NCBI RefSeq assembly: GCF_030997045.1
Contig: NZ_CP116899.1
Coordinates: 682,001-746,000, forward strand
DNA length: 64,000 bases
Direction: 5' to 3'
Origin: Microbulbifer sp. TB1203
GTDB lineage: Bacteria; Pseudomonadota; Gammaproteobacteria; Pseudomonadales; Cellvibrionaceae
Shown: piece after piece, positions 42,280 to 51,161 of the stretch
Layout: every line of letters begins with the position of its first letter
Numbering within the stretch: the first letter of the stretch is position 1
The notes under the pieces: generated by a model
Told to the model about the DNA's origin: nothing
What the model saw: only the letters and a program-made list of their open reading frames with translations
Databases searched by the model: none
Position numbers and translations under genes: made by a program

Positions 42280-43383
42280 ATGTCAGTTTCACAGAAAATT
42301 CTGGACAACATCAGTGCACCGGGGTGCGGGAAAATAATCAGCCCGCTTCAGCTTAGGACTATGTACCCGCCCGGAAGAGAAGCAGAAAGACTGATTGTCA
42401 GATCGAGAGAGGCTGTCAGTCGTATCATCCAAAAAAAGGATCCGAGGCTTCTGGTCATAGCCGGCCCCTGTTCGATTCATGACCCCAAGGCCGCGCAGGA
42501 ATATGCCTGTCGTCTTAAAGAGCTGCACGAGAAGTACAAGGATAATCTCTTTATCCTGATGCGAACCTACTTTGAAAAGCCGCGCACTTCATTGGGCTGG
42601 AAAGGTTATATCAACGACCCGGACCTCAACAACTCTTTCGAGATCGAAAAAGGTCTGTGCAGAGCCAGGGAGTTGCTGCTGTTTATGGCCGACCTCGAGC
42701 TTCCCTGTGCAACCGAGGCGCTGGACCCCGTAATTCCTCAGTATCTGGGAGATTTGGTCAGTTGGGTCGCCATCGGCGCTCGCACTACGGAGTCCCAGGT
42801 TCACCGGGAAATGGCCAGTGATCTTCCCATGCCCGTGGGGTTCAAAAATGGTACAGACGGCAATGTACAGATAGCCGCCAATGCCATGAAGTCGGCCGCC
42901 AATTCCCATCGATTCCTGAAAATAGGCGAAGACGGCTATATCACAGTCGCCAGAAGTGCCGGAAACGCCGATACCCACCTGATACTGCGCGGCGGAAAGC
43001 AGCCAAATTACGGCGGGGATTGTGTCTATGAGGCAGACAGAACTCTCGCGGATATCGGGGTAAATCGCAGTATTGTAGTGGATTGCAGTCATGGAAATGC
43101 CAGAGGGGATCATAAACGGCAGTTGCACGTGGCAGGAGAGATTGGGCTACAGATTCGGGAGGGGTCGAGATCAGTGGTTGGAATCATGCTGGAGAGCCAT
43201 TTGAATGAAGGGCGACAGTCTATGGATCACGCACAAGACGGAGGACTTAAATACGGTGTTTCCATTACAGACCCCTGTATTGGATGGGGGGATACCCATA
43301 CAGCTATCCACAGCTTGAGTAGGGATATTTCTGTGGCTATTGACTCCAGGTTTTCGCCAAAATCCCTGGCAGAAGTTGTATGA
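42280..43383 (+). CDS. Class I DAHP synthase (AroF/G/H type)
   Basis: 367 residues. Joins phosphoenolpyruvate and erythrose-4-phosphate to make DAHP, the entry to the shikimate pathway. Family motifs: VIAGPCSIHDPKAA, MRTYFEKPRTSLGWKG, WVAIGARTTESQVHREMASDL, GFKNGTDG, VDCSHGNARGDHKRQ and the metal-binding SITDPCIGWGDTHT. It heads the FMO-chorismate lyase-P450 genes, so it probably raises chorismate supply for that pathway rather than serving general amino-acid synthesis. Its feedback sensitivity cannot be read here. Confidence 0.93.
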   Translation: MSVSQKILDNISAPGCGKIISPLQLRTMYPPGREAERLIVRSREAVSRIIQKKDPRLLVIAGPCSIHDPKAAQEYACRLKELHEKYKDNLFILMRTYFEKPRTSLGWKGYINDPDLNNSFEIEKGLCRARELLLFMADLELPCATEALDPVIPQYLGDLVSWVAIGARTTESQVHREMASDLPMPVGFKNGTDGNVQIAANAMKSAANSHRFLKIGEDGYITVARSAGNADTHLILRGGKQPNYGGDCVYEADRTLADIGVNRSIVVDCSHGNARGDHKRQLHVAGEIGLQIREGSRSVVGIMLESHLNEGRQSMDHAQDGGLKYGVSITDPCIGWGDTHTAIHSLSRDISVAIDSRFSPKSLAEVV

Positions 43384-43557
43384 AAAATTGCATAGAAGAA
43401 TACTTTAAAAACTGTCGTAATTTTACAATCCGGATATTTGAAGTCTGATTTAGTATTTGATGATTAATGAATTGATTAAATTTTTAAGACTTGAAGTAGA
43501 TTGATTCGGGCGTTAGTCCAGGAAAAATTTATTGTTATTTTATTTTAGGAGCGGATC

Positions 43558-45132
43558 ATGAAGAAGTGCGTGGCGGTAATCGGCGCTGGCTTGTCCGGTA
43601 TTTCAGCTATCAAACAGTTGACAGATGAAGGTCATGATGTTGTTTGTTTTGAGCGCCTGGATAATCTCGGGGGGGTGTTTTCAAGAAATGAGATATATGA
43701 CGACCTTCATCTCACAATATCCAACTATTTCATGGCCTATTCAGATTATATTCCGGTAAATGAGCGTCTGAAATTCTGGTCCAAGGCTGAGTATCGTGAA
43801 TACCTTAGGTCCTATGTGGACAAGTTCAACATCGCAGAAAAAATAAGGTACAGTTCAGAAGTAATATCGGTTAGAAGATCTGTAGACAGTGCGCTTTGGG
43901 AGGTGGAGATTTCTCGCGGAGGGCAGGTAGAAAGGTTGGAGTTTGATGCGGTAATAGTCTGTTCCGGCCACTTTCAGAGCCCGAAGATACCCGAAGTGGA
44001 AGGTTTGGAAAACTTTAAGGGTGAAGTCATTCATTCCAAGTATTACCGAGATAAAAGTCTCTATGAGGGAAAGAGAGTGCTTTGTGTCGGTCTGGGAGAA
44101 AGTTCCGCTGATATAACCTCGGAGATATCCACTGTTGCAAAGAGGTGTGTTCTCTCCCTTCGCCGCTATCATGCGGTTGCCCCACGATATATGGCTTTTC
44201 AGGAAGATACCTATTTTACAATAGATACTTCCTGGCTAACCTCTCGAATTGTAAATCGTCTTCCACACCGATTTCATGCCGGCATCACTAAGGGGATTTT
44301 CAAGCGATATGTCAATAGTCGGAATCCGGATCTTAGGATTCGTGGTCAATGGCTGATGAAATCTGGTCCGTCTTTTCACCAGGCGGTTACGAAAAACGAA
44401 CGGCTGTTCAAGCCTATTGCCGATGGTAAGGTGATTCCCAATATCGGCGGCATAAAGCAGTTCGACGAAACGGGAGTGATCTTCAAGGACGGAACTCGCG
44501 AGGAAATCGATGCAGTTGTGTTCTGCACTGGTTACAAACTGGAATTTTCTTTCCTGGATAAGGAGGTTTCCGATACCAGGGATCTCTTCAAGCAGATGTT
44601 CATCCCCGAAGTTGGGGAGTCATTGGCGTTTGTCGGTTTCGCTCGTCCCCAGCAAGGCGGAGTGCCTGTGATTGCGGAAATGCAATCCCGCTATCTGGCC
44701 CAATTGTATAGCGGAAAGGCCCAGCTGCCTTCAATAGGGGAGCAGCGGCAAGTCATCCGGGAGGATGCTGCACACTGGCGGAATGAATACCGAATCACGC
44801 CAAAAGTGGCCTCTCTGGTGAACTATTGCCACTATATGGACTCTCTCGCGGAACTGGTGGGCTGTATGCCCAGGATTCCCTCTCTCCGGGAGGACCTAAA
44901 GCTCAGGGTCAAGCTCCTCCACGGCCCGCAGTTCGCCGCCCAGTACCGCTTGTCCGGACCTCATAGTATGCCCGAAGAAGCCAGAAAGTTTCTGCTGGAA
45001 TTCCCGAATATCAGCTCCTGGCGACGCATCGCCTATCTGGAGGCAAGCGCATTTCTCTGCAAGGTGATACCTCGTATACCTCAGTTTCGTATCAGGGCTA
45101 TGCAAAGTAGCAGGGCCGAGCCAGCTCTATAG
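43558..45132 (+). CDS. FMO-like flavoenzyme, candidate Bmp5-type phenol halogenase
   Basis: 524 residues of group B flavin monooxygenase type: FAD motif GAGLSG (residues 9-14), FMO fingerprint FKGEVIHSKY (153-162), NADPH motif GLGESSAD (178-185) and CTGY (323-326). The setting next to a chorismate lyase and a P450, in the same order as bmp5-bmp6-bmp7, suggests a Bmp5-type enzyme, a single-component FMO-like halogenase that decarboxylates and brominates 4-hydroxybenzoate. A plain hydroxylase or Baeyer-Villiger enzyme cannot be excluded. AGGAG lies upstream of the ATG. It is AT-richer than core genes. Confidence 0.7.
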   Translation: MKKCVAVIGAGLSGISAIKQLTDEGHDVVCFERLDNLGGVFSRNEIYDDLHLTISNYFMAYSDYIPVNERLKFWSKAEYREYLRSYVDKFNIAEKIRYSSEVISVRRSVDSALWEVEISRGGQVERLEFDAVIVCSGHFQSPKIPEVEGLENFKGEVIHSKYYRDKSLYEGKRVLCVGLGESSADITSEISTVAKRCVLSLRRYHAVAPRYMAFQEDTYFTIDTSWLTSRIVNRLPHRFHAGITKGIFKRYVNSRNPDLRIRGQWLMKSGPSFHQAVTKNERLFKPIADGKVIPNIGGIKQFDETGVIFKDGTREEIDAVVFCTGYKLEFSFLDKEVSDTRDLFKQMFIPEVGESLAFVGFARPQQGGVPVIAEMQSRYLAQLYSGKAQLPSIGEQRQVIREDAAHWRNEYRITPKVASLVNYCHYMDSLAELVGCMPRIPSLREDLKLRVKLLHGPQFAAQYRLSGPHSMPEEARKFLLEFPNISSWRRIAYLEASAFLCKVIPRIPQFRIRAMQSSRAEPAL

Positions 45133-45279
45133 CTGAGGGCGGTTTCACAATGTCGCGAGATATGATTGCGGCGGTCGCCAAGGAGTTGGTGCTGTACGTT
45201 AGTACACGAGAACGGCGGGTGCCACAGAATGCTGCTTGGGCCTGTCTCCTGTTAAAGATCTTTTTTCTGAGGGTTTGTC

Positions 45280-45885
45280 ATGATCAGATTGTCCGATAGT
45301 ACTTTCCGGCGGGAAGAGGGTTGTGCGGGAAGAAGTCTGGAGCTCAGTACGTTTCAGCGTATCCTGCTTAGTTCAGATGGAACCATGACCAACCTACTGG
45401 AAGAGATATCGAGGGAAAGTCTATGTGCACAGAAGATTTTCGAGGAAGTTGGTGCGACGGCTTTCGATATTCCAGAGCTGGAACTGTTATCCGGGCAGCT
45501 TCTGTGGCGACGTACGGTAACTCTGCAGGGAAAGCTATCCGGTATCAACTATCTCTATGCGGAATCGCTCATCGCCCCGGAGAATCTGGATGGAAAATTT
45601 TCGGATATGCTGCTCAAAACCAAGGCTCCCATTGGGAAAATGTGGGATCTTTTCCAGGTGGAAACTTACAAAAGTCTTGTTGAGTGGGGTGAGGAATGTT
45701 CCGGTAATACGGGGAAGTACTTTTCCATCAGTGAAAATGAAGCACTTTTATACCGGACGTACCGGGTTTTTTCCCGCGGCAAGCCGGTGATGAGAATAAC
45801 GGAAAAATTTCCCAGAAATTGGTTCCGTAATATCCGGTTTTCTCCCAAGGATCTCTTTGGGGAAAAGCTCTCGGCGATCAATTGA
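45280..45885 (+). CDS. Chorismate pyruvate-lyase, DUF98/Bmp6-like
   Basis: 201 residues. Recognisable features of the DUF98 (Rv2949c/Bmp6-type) chorismate lyases, not UbiC itself: the LLSSDGTMTNLLEE start, WRRTVTLQGKLSG, YAESLIAPENL, LLKTKAPIGKMWD, ETYKSLVEW and LYRTYRVFSRGKPVM followed by ITEKFP. These include the Arg and Glu positions expected for chorismate binding. It would convert chorismate to 4-hydroxybenzoate plus pyruvate. It lies between the FMO-like and P450 genes, in bmp6 position. The short leader between it and the FMO gene holds no supported gene. Confidence 0.82.
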   Translation: MIRLSDSTFRREEGCAGRSLELSTFQRILLSSDGTMTNLLEEISRESLCAQKIFEEVGATAFDIPELELLSGQLLWRRTVTLQGKLSGINYLYAESLIAPENLDGKFSDMLLKTKAPIGKMWDLFQVETYKSLVEWGEECSGNTGKYFSISENEALLYRTYRVFSRGKPVMRITEKFPRNWFRNIRFSPKDLFGEKLSAIN

Positions 45886-45907
45886 AAATTGTACAGGAGC
45901 ATTGAAA

Positions 45908-47383
45908 ATGTATCTCGAACCGAGAGAGGAGGCTGCCTTTGACAGCGCCTTTGATGGAAGGTCGATAGGTGGGCTGTACTCACAGCCGCCGGGCCCGTCC
46001 AGAATGTCGATTAACAATGTACTTCCCTTTGTCAATGGAAAGATGCATGTAAAGCTCAGCGAGCTATCTGGTAAATATGGAGATGTTTTCCAGTTAACTG
46101 TAGCTGGAAAGAAAATAGTAGTACTGAATAATCTGGGAGTCGTTTGGGACGCACTGGTGGACCAAGATGGAAAATTCAGTGACCGCGCGGACTTCGATAT
46201 TCTCAGAGAGGCTCCACAGCGCCATTTCCTGGAGCTGAAAAGTGGAGACTCATGGAGGCGGCATCGGGACCTGTTTGTCGGGGCCATGCAGGAATATTTT
46301 GCAGGCAGGTGGGGAGAGATGGAGTCCTGGCTTCATCAGGAGGCCGACCATCTGTCCGAAACCATTTCCAGGCACGAAGGTGCTTTCGATCCGAACCGCT
46401 GCATTTCCCTCGCCAATCTCAGCTTCATCCAGAGGATAATTTTTGGCCGGAGCTGTACCCGGGAAGACGAGCGGTCCTTCAATGAAAATGGTCTGACCTT
46501 CCTTCCCAACGGATTTATGAACGCCGTGAGGCTCGGCTTGTTGCCCAGGGCATGGAGGTTGTTCTTTTATCTGAGCAGAAAGCACTCTTTGGATAATTTC
46601 AAGGAGGGGATAACCGGACTGAGTGCGTATATAGCCAGGAATGTCGATGACCACAAGAAGTCGTTTGACGAGTGCAATCCGCGTGACATGTGCGATTACC
46701 TGTTGCGGGGGGTGCGACAGGTTCCCCTTGTGGAACGCGATAAATTCCAGGTTCATGAGCAGGACGTTGTCAACGGCTCTCTCACTCAGTTTGCTGGGGC
46801 GGGCACCGGAGTTCCAACTTTCGCACTGCGTTGGGCGCTGCTCTACCTGATTCGTTACCCCGAGGTGCAGGAGACTCTGCAACAAGAGCTGGATGCGGTG
46901 GTCGATGGTGTCCCGAAGATGTCGGATCGGAGCAGGTTGCCCCATATGCAGGCGTTTATAAACGAGTTGTTGCGGCATACTTCAATCAGTCCTATGGCGG
47001 CGGTCTACTATGCGACAACGGGTGATGCCATGATCGGCAATTATATCGTAGAGAAAAACACCCCAGTAATCGTGAACTATTACAGCGTTACCCGTGACCC
47101 TTCGGTATGGGATGAACCGGAAAGGTTCCATCCGGAAAGGTTTCTTGACGAGCAAGGAAAGCTGCGCAAGGATCTGCAGAACAAGTTCTTTCCCTTTGGG
47201 CTGGGAGCCAGACGGTGTATCGGCGAGCACCTGGGGCGCATGCAGATATTCCTGCTTTGTGCGCACTTGGTTTATCGGTTCAGGTTTTCCGCAGCGCCCG
47301 GTGAAAAAAGAGCACATAAAATTATACCGGGTGTGTTTCTGGTTCCGGAGAGCTATCGAATGGTGGCGACACCAAGGATTTAA
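45908..47383 (+). CDS. Cytochrome P450, candidate Bmp7-type phenol coupling enzyme
   Basis: 491 residues from ATG 45908 (AGGAG eight bases upstream); an earlier in-frame start overlaps the lyase gene and is rejected. The I-helix is AGAGTG (296-301), ExxR is Glu353-Arg356, and the heme motif FFPFGLGARRCIG places the ligand Cys at 437. In bmp clusters the P450 Bmp7 couples bromophenols into biphenyls and diphenyl ethers; that role is inferred from position. No ferredoxin or ferredoxin reductase gene accompanies it, so electrons must come from elsewhere. Confidence 0.9.
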   Translation: MYLEPREEAAFDSAFDGRSIGGLYSQPPGPSRMSINNVLPFVNGKMHVKLSELSGKYGDVFQLTVAGKKIVVLNNLGVVWDALVDQDGKFSDRADFDILREAPQRHFLELKSGDSWRRHRDLFVGAMQEYFAGRWGEMESWLHQEADHLSETISRHEGAFDPNRCISLANLSFIQRIIFGRSCTREDERSFNENGLTFLPNGFMNAVRLGLLPRAWRLFFYLSRKHSLDNFKEGITGLSAYIARNVDDHKKSFDECNPRDMCDYLLRGVRQVPLVERDKFQVHEQDVVNGSLTQFAGAGTGVPTFALRWALLYLIRYPEVQETLQQELDAVVDGVPKMSDRSRLPHMQAFINELLRHTSISPMAAVYYATTGDAMIGNYIVEKNTPVIVNYYSVTRDPSVWDEPERFHPERFLDEQGKLRKDLQNKFFPFGLGARRCIGEHLGRMQIFLLCAHLVYRFRFSAAPGEKRAHKIIPGVFLVPESYRMVATPRI

Positions 47384-47398
47384 CGGGAAGCAAATGGA

Positions 47399-48535
47399 AT
47401 GAACACTTCAAATGTGAATATTGCTCCTCTGTCTACACAGGGCGGTTGTTCCGGTTCGGCCTTGACCGGGCGGCATCGGCGATTCCCGACAAAAGGGATA
47501 CTTATGTGGATGACTTGGCTGGCAGCCTTCTACGCAGTCTGGGCATTCTTGGTATTCGGCCTGGACAACTGGCAGATGGCAAAGGAGCACTGGCCGATGG
47601 CGCTGGCCATGGCGCTGGGCAGTTACGCAGCGGGTTCCACTCCCATGGGCGGCGGCACAGTTGGTTTCCCGGTGCTGGTGCTCCTGTTCGACACCCCGGC
47701 GAGCCTGGGGCGGGATTTCAGCTTTGCGGTGCAGGCGATCGGTATGGTGAGTGCGAGTTTTTTCCTGCTTGCCCGGCGCCAGCCATTGGCCGGCAATATG
47801 CTTAAAGGCGCTATGCTCGGCTCGCTGCTGGGCACTCCCCTGGGGATTCAGTTGATCGCCCCGCTGGTACCGGAGCTGTGGATCAAGCTGGTCTTTGCAG
47901 TGGTCTGGGGTAGCTTCGGTATTTTGCACCTGTATCGCCTCCGTGAGATCACGGCCCACTCCGGCAGTGGTGGTTTGCAGCCGCGACGGGACTTCCGGAT
48001 CGGCTTTGCCCTGGGGGCTGTGGCGGGAGCCACGGCGGTGTCGGTGACGGGGGTGGGGATCGATATGGTGATTTACGCCGCGCTGGTTCTGCTATGCCGA
48101 GTGGACCTGAAGATCGCTATTCCCACCTCGGTGGTGATCATGGCCTTTAACTCCGTTGTCGGCGTGGTGGTAAAAAGTGTTGGTGGTGGCTGGCACCCGG
48201 AGGTCTATGGTAACTGGCTGGCGGCCGCCCCGGTGGTGATACTGGGGGCCCCGCTGGGAGTGTTTATTGTGTCACTGATCGATCGCAAACTGACCCTGCT
48301 GATCGTGGCGCTGCTCTGTGTGGGCCAGTTGGTATGGACCTTTCACGCAGAGAGGGCGGCGTTGGGGTCACTGGGATTGCTGGCCTCCCTGAGCGCCGTG
48401 GGGCTTTGCCTGCTGGTTTTCGAGTGGTTGCGCAAGCTGGGAAGCCGGCTCGCGGGCGCCAATGCTTTCCGGGCGGCCGAAGAGCTGCAATCTCCGGACA
48501 AGGTGCTGGGCAGTGGTCTACCGCTGGCCAGTTAA
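47399..48535 (+). CDS. TSUP (TauE/SafE) membrane transporter
   Basis: 378 residues. Up to nine hydrophobic segments; the repeated TSUP motifs are GSYAAGSTPMGGGTVGFPVL (first half) and GAVAGATAVSVTGVGIDM (second half). The start is ATG 47399, or possibly ATG 47504 (WMTWLAAF) if the polar first 35 residues are not translated. It begins 15 bases after the P450 stop and so may be cotranscribed with the aromatic genes, but its composition is GC-rich like the core. Anion or acid export is the family's role; the substrate here is unknown. Confidence 0.85.
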   Translation: MNTSNVNIAPLSTQGGCSGSALTGRHRRFPTKGILMWMTWLAAFYAVWAFLVFGLDNWQMAKEHWPMALAMALGSYAAGSTPMGGGTVGFPVLVLLFDTPASLGRDFSFAVQAIGMVSASFFLLARRQPLAGNMLKGAMLGSLLGTPLGIQLIAPLVPELWIKLVFAVVWGSFGILHLYRLREITAHSGSGGLQPRRDFRIGFALGAVAGATAVSVTGVGIDMVIYAALVLLCRVDLKIAIPTSVVIMAFNSVVGVVVKSVGGGWHPEVYGNWLAAAPVVILGAPLGVFIVSLIDRKLTLLIVALLCVGQLVWTFHAERAALGSLGLLASLSAVGLCLLVFEWLRKLGSRLAGANAFRAAEELQSPDKVLGSGLPLAS

Positions 48536-48627
48536 ATGACACAGGCGGTGATCTTTCCTGTCCCGAAAGAAGTGTGTATAAGGCAGGAGAGGCATGTAGA
48601 TAGGCAACAGTATAGGACTGTAACCCG

Positions 48628-50226
48628 ATGAACTCCCGTGGACTCTCCTTTCACCATCCTGTTGCCTTCTGGCTCGGTTGCATAGGTATTACCGCCGGCG
48701 TGCTCGCGCATATCCCGATGTTTGTACACGCGGCACCTATGGGTTACCACATGGCGGGTATGCCCATGGATGTCACCATGCTGGTCGGCATGGGGCTTAT
48801 ACCCTTGGGCCTGCTGCTGGCCGGCTATGGACTGATGCCCCGGATGTCCTCTGCGGATGGGGCGGGCGGTGTGCAGTTTCATGTGGCCGACACTGTTCCT
48901 CTCAACAGCGAGCACTGGAAGCTGGTAGCGGTACTGGCGGTAGCGGTGGCGGTGGATGTCATGAAGCCCGCCACCCTGGGTTTTGTCATGCCAGGCATGA
49001 CTGAGGAGTATGGAATAAGTGCGCAGAGCGCCGGCACCCTGGCGCTGGTAGCGCTCACCGGTACCACTCTGGGTTCTGTGTTATGGGGGCTGTTGTCGGA
49101 CCTGTCCGGCAGGAGGGCGGCGGTATTGCTGAGCGCTTTGATGTTTATCGGCACCGCTATCTGTGGTGCCATGCCCTCGTTCTCCTGGAACCTGATCATG
49201 TGTTTTCTGATGGGCCTGTCCGCGGGAGGGCTGCTGCCCATCACTTTTGCGCTGATGGCGGAGTCAGTCCCTGCGGCGCACCGGGGCTGGTTGCTGGTGG
49301 CGCTGGGGGGAGTGGGTACGGCTGCCGGCTACCTGCTCGCATCCGGCGCGGCGGCACTGCTTGAGCCATTGTTCAGTTGGCGTATCTTGTGGATGTTGGG
49401 ATTGCCGAGTGGTTTGGTATTGATTTTCCTGAACCGCTTTATTCCCGAATCTCCCCGTTACCTGGCCACTCGAGGCCGGATAGCCGAAGCGCGCAGTGTG
49501 TTGACGCGCTTCGCCGGCACTTCGCATCGGGACACCGGCGGGCTGGTGGAGGAAGAGGCGCTACATCCACCTGCCAAGGCGAGTGCCCGCCAGCTTTTCA
49601 GCGGACCCTATGCGGGGATCACTTTCGGCCTGGTCGCGTCGGGCCTCGCCTGGGGGCTGGTGAACTTCGGTTTTCTCCTGTGGCTGCCCACAAACCTGCG
49701 CGGTATCGGCCTCGCTGGTGAGGCCGATACCCTGCTGGCGGGGTCGGCGCTTCTTGCCCTGCCGGGTGTGCTGCTTGTGATTTGGCTCTACCACCGCTGG
49801 AGCAGCATCTATACCCTGGCGCTGTTTGTCGCCCTCACGGCGGCCTCCCTGCTGCTGTTCTGCCTGTGTACGTCCCTGGGGTTCCACTCCGCTCCCGCAA
49901 TTTCGGCGATGATCGCTCTGCTGCTGGTCAGTGCCAGTGGCGTGATCGCAATGCTGATCCCCTATGCTGCGGAGATTTACCCGGTACACCTGCGCGGCAC
50001 GGGTGCCGGACTGGTGGCGGCGAGTTCCAAGGCCGGCGGCATTCTTGGTGCGGCGGTAGGGGTGCTGGGACTGTTCGAGGATATGGCGGTCTCGGCGCTG
50101 GTTATCGCCTTGCCCCTGGCCGCGGCGGCCGCCGTTCTGTACAGGAAGGGGATAGATACCCGCGGCCTGCGCCTGGAGGACATACAGCTGCTGATGTCGC
50201 GCAGGGCCGGGGCTGCGCCGGTATGA
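48628..50226 (+). CDS. MFS transporter, sugar/aromatic-acid porter type
   Basis: 532 residues. The 12-helix core starts near residue 92 (HWKLVAVLAVAVAVDVMKP). The loop motif GLLSDLSGRRAAVLLSALMF and the loop PESPRYLATRGR are typical of this MFS branch. An N-terminal extension with two extra helices (about 10-70) carries a His/Met-rich loop (HAAPMGYHMAGMPMD), which is unusual. It lies 92 bases after the TSUP gene. Substrate unknown; export or uptake of an aromatic acid is suggested by position only. Confidence 0.85.
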   Translation: MNSRGLSFHHPVAFWLGCIGITAGVLAHIPMFVHAAPMGYHMAGMPMDVTMLVGMGLIPLGLLLAGYGLMPRMSSADGAGGVQFHVADTVPLNSEHWKLVAVLAVAVAVDVMKPATLGFVMPGMTEEYGISAQSAGTLALVALTGTTLGSVLWGLLSDLSGRRAAVLLSALMFIGTAICGAMPSFSWNLIMCFLMGLSAGGLLPITFALMAESVPAAHRGWLLVALGGVGTAAGYLLASGAAALLEPLFSWRILWMLGLPSGLVLIFLNRFIPESPRYLATRGRIAEARSVLTRFAGTSHRDTGGLVEEEALHPPAKASARQLFSGPYAGITFGLVASGLAWGLVNFGFLLWLPTNLRGIGLAGEADTLLAGSALLALPGVLLVIWLYHRWSSIYTLALFVALTAASLLLFCLCTSLGFHSAPAISAMIALLLVSASGVIAMLIPYAAEIYPVHLRGTGAGLVAASSKAGGILGAAVGVLGLFEDMAVSALVIALPLAAAAAVLYRKGIDTRGLRLEDIQLLMSRRAGAAPV

Positions 50227-50281
50227 TCGACTTGCCCTGAATGGCGGCGGGGTATTGGTCCGCTCTCTCCCGAAATCTGAT

Positions 50282-50986
50282 CTATTCCTTCCTACTCAGC
50301 AGTTGGATGAGGACGTCGAGATAGTCCTCGCTGGCCGCATCGGCGGAAACCGGTGGAAATTCCAGGGTGATGCAGGGCAATTTGCGTTCGTCGCACCAGC
50401 TGCTGAAGGAGCCGGGAGTCGGGTAGCCCACATTCTCCACCAGGGGCAGCTGCATCCGACTCGCCAGCCACTGCCCCAGGGCGCTGCCCTCCGGATCCTC
50501 CACGCAGGCCAGCGGCTCGTGGATAGTCACTATCCAGGCCGGCTGCAACTGGTCGATCAACTGACACAGGGCCTTGGTCTCCGCTTCCGAACCCGCCACG
50601 CTGCCGGTACTCAGGCGCACATCGCGCTCTTCCGCGACGCTGTTCCAGCGATAGACACTCTCCATTCCCTGCCAGTTGCCGGTGGCAAAGTTGCGGTTCA
50701 GGTCCACCCCGCGGGCGTTGGCGCGCAGCCCCAACTGGCAGCCGTCCGGGTTCACCGCCAATATCACGTGGTGGCGCAGTTGTCCCGGTGGCAAGGTGCG
50801 GAGGGCGCAGGACAGAGCCACTACCGCCGCCACTTCGTCTCCGTGGGTGCCGGCCATTACCATGCCGTGGGGATTGCCGCTCTGGGCGGGAAAGTAGAGC
50901 AGTGGGGCGCCCAGTTCGGAGCGCCCGTACTGCAGTCGGGGGTGGCAGAAGTGGCCGCGTTCGGTGCGGGGGCGCAGTGGGGCCAT
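50282..50986 (-). CDS. mpaA: Murein tripeptide amidase MpaA (M14)
   Basis: 234 residues from ATG 50986 (AAGGGA upstream); a longer frame to 51121 is not supported. M14 zinc carboxypeptidase features: zinc ligands in GTHGDEVAA (His, Glu) and His in TIHEPLA, with RGVDLNRNF, and the catalytic Glu in ITLEFPPVS. MpaA removes meso-diaminopimelate from murein tripeptide; the dipeptide product is the substrate of the YcjG-type epimerase at 34656. It is convergent with the MFS gene and divergent from mucD. Confidence 0.88.
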   Translation of the reverse strand: MAPLRPRTERGHFCHPRLQYGRSELGAPLLYFPAQSGNPHGMVMAGTHGDEVAAVVALSCALRTLPPGQLRHHVILAVNPDGCQLGLRANARGVDLNRNFATGNWQGMESVYRWNSVAEERDVRLSTGSVAGSEAETKALCQLIDQLQPAWIVTIHEPLACVEDPEGSALGQWLASRMQLPLVENVGYPTPGSFSSWCDERKLPCITLEFPPVSADAASEDYLDVLIQLLSRKE

Positions 50987-51161
50987 GGCTTCCCTTAACA
51001 TTGTTTTACACTGGGCAGAGAACTTTTGCGGCGAAATCGCCACTAACTGTTTGTTGAACGCCGCCCCACTGCCCATATAACTTCTGGGCGCAACCCTTGC
51101 GGGGCGGTATCCTGAACACACTCATTGCATATTAGAAGGGATAATTAGGGGTAACAAACTT

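Noticed and set aside
45150..45299. Possible 49-residue gene between the FMO-like and chorismate lyase genes
   Set aside because: It has an ATG but no ribosome site, overlaps the lyase start and shows no family pattern.
47399..50226. TSUP and MFS transporters as certain parts of the aromatic cluster
   Set aside because: They are close and co-oriented, but their GC-rich composition matches the core and the substrate is unknown, so membership is left open.
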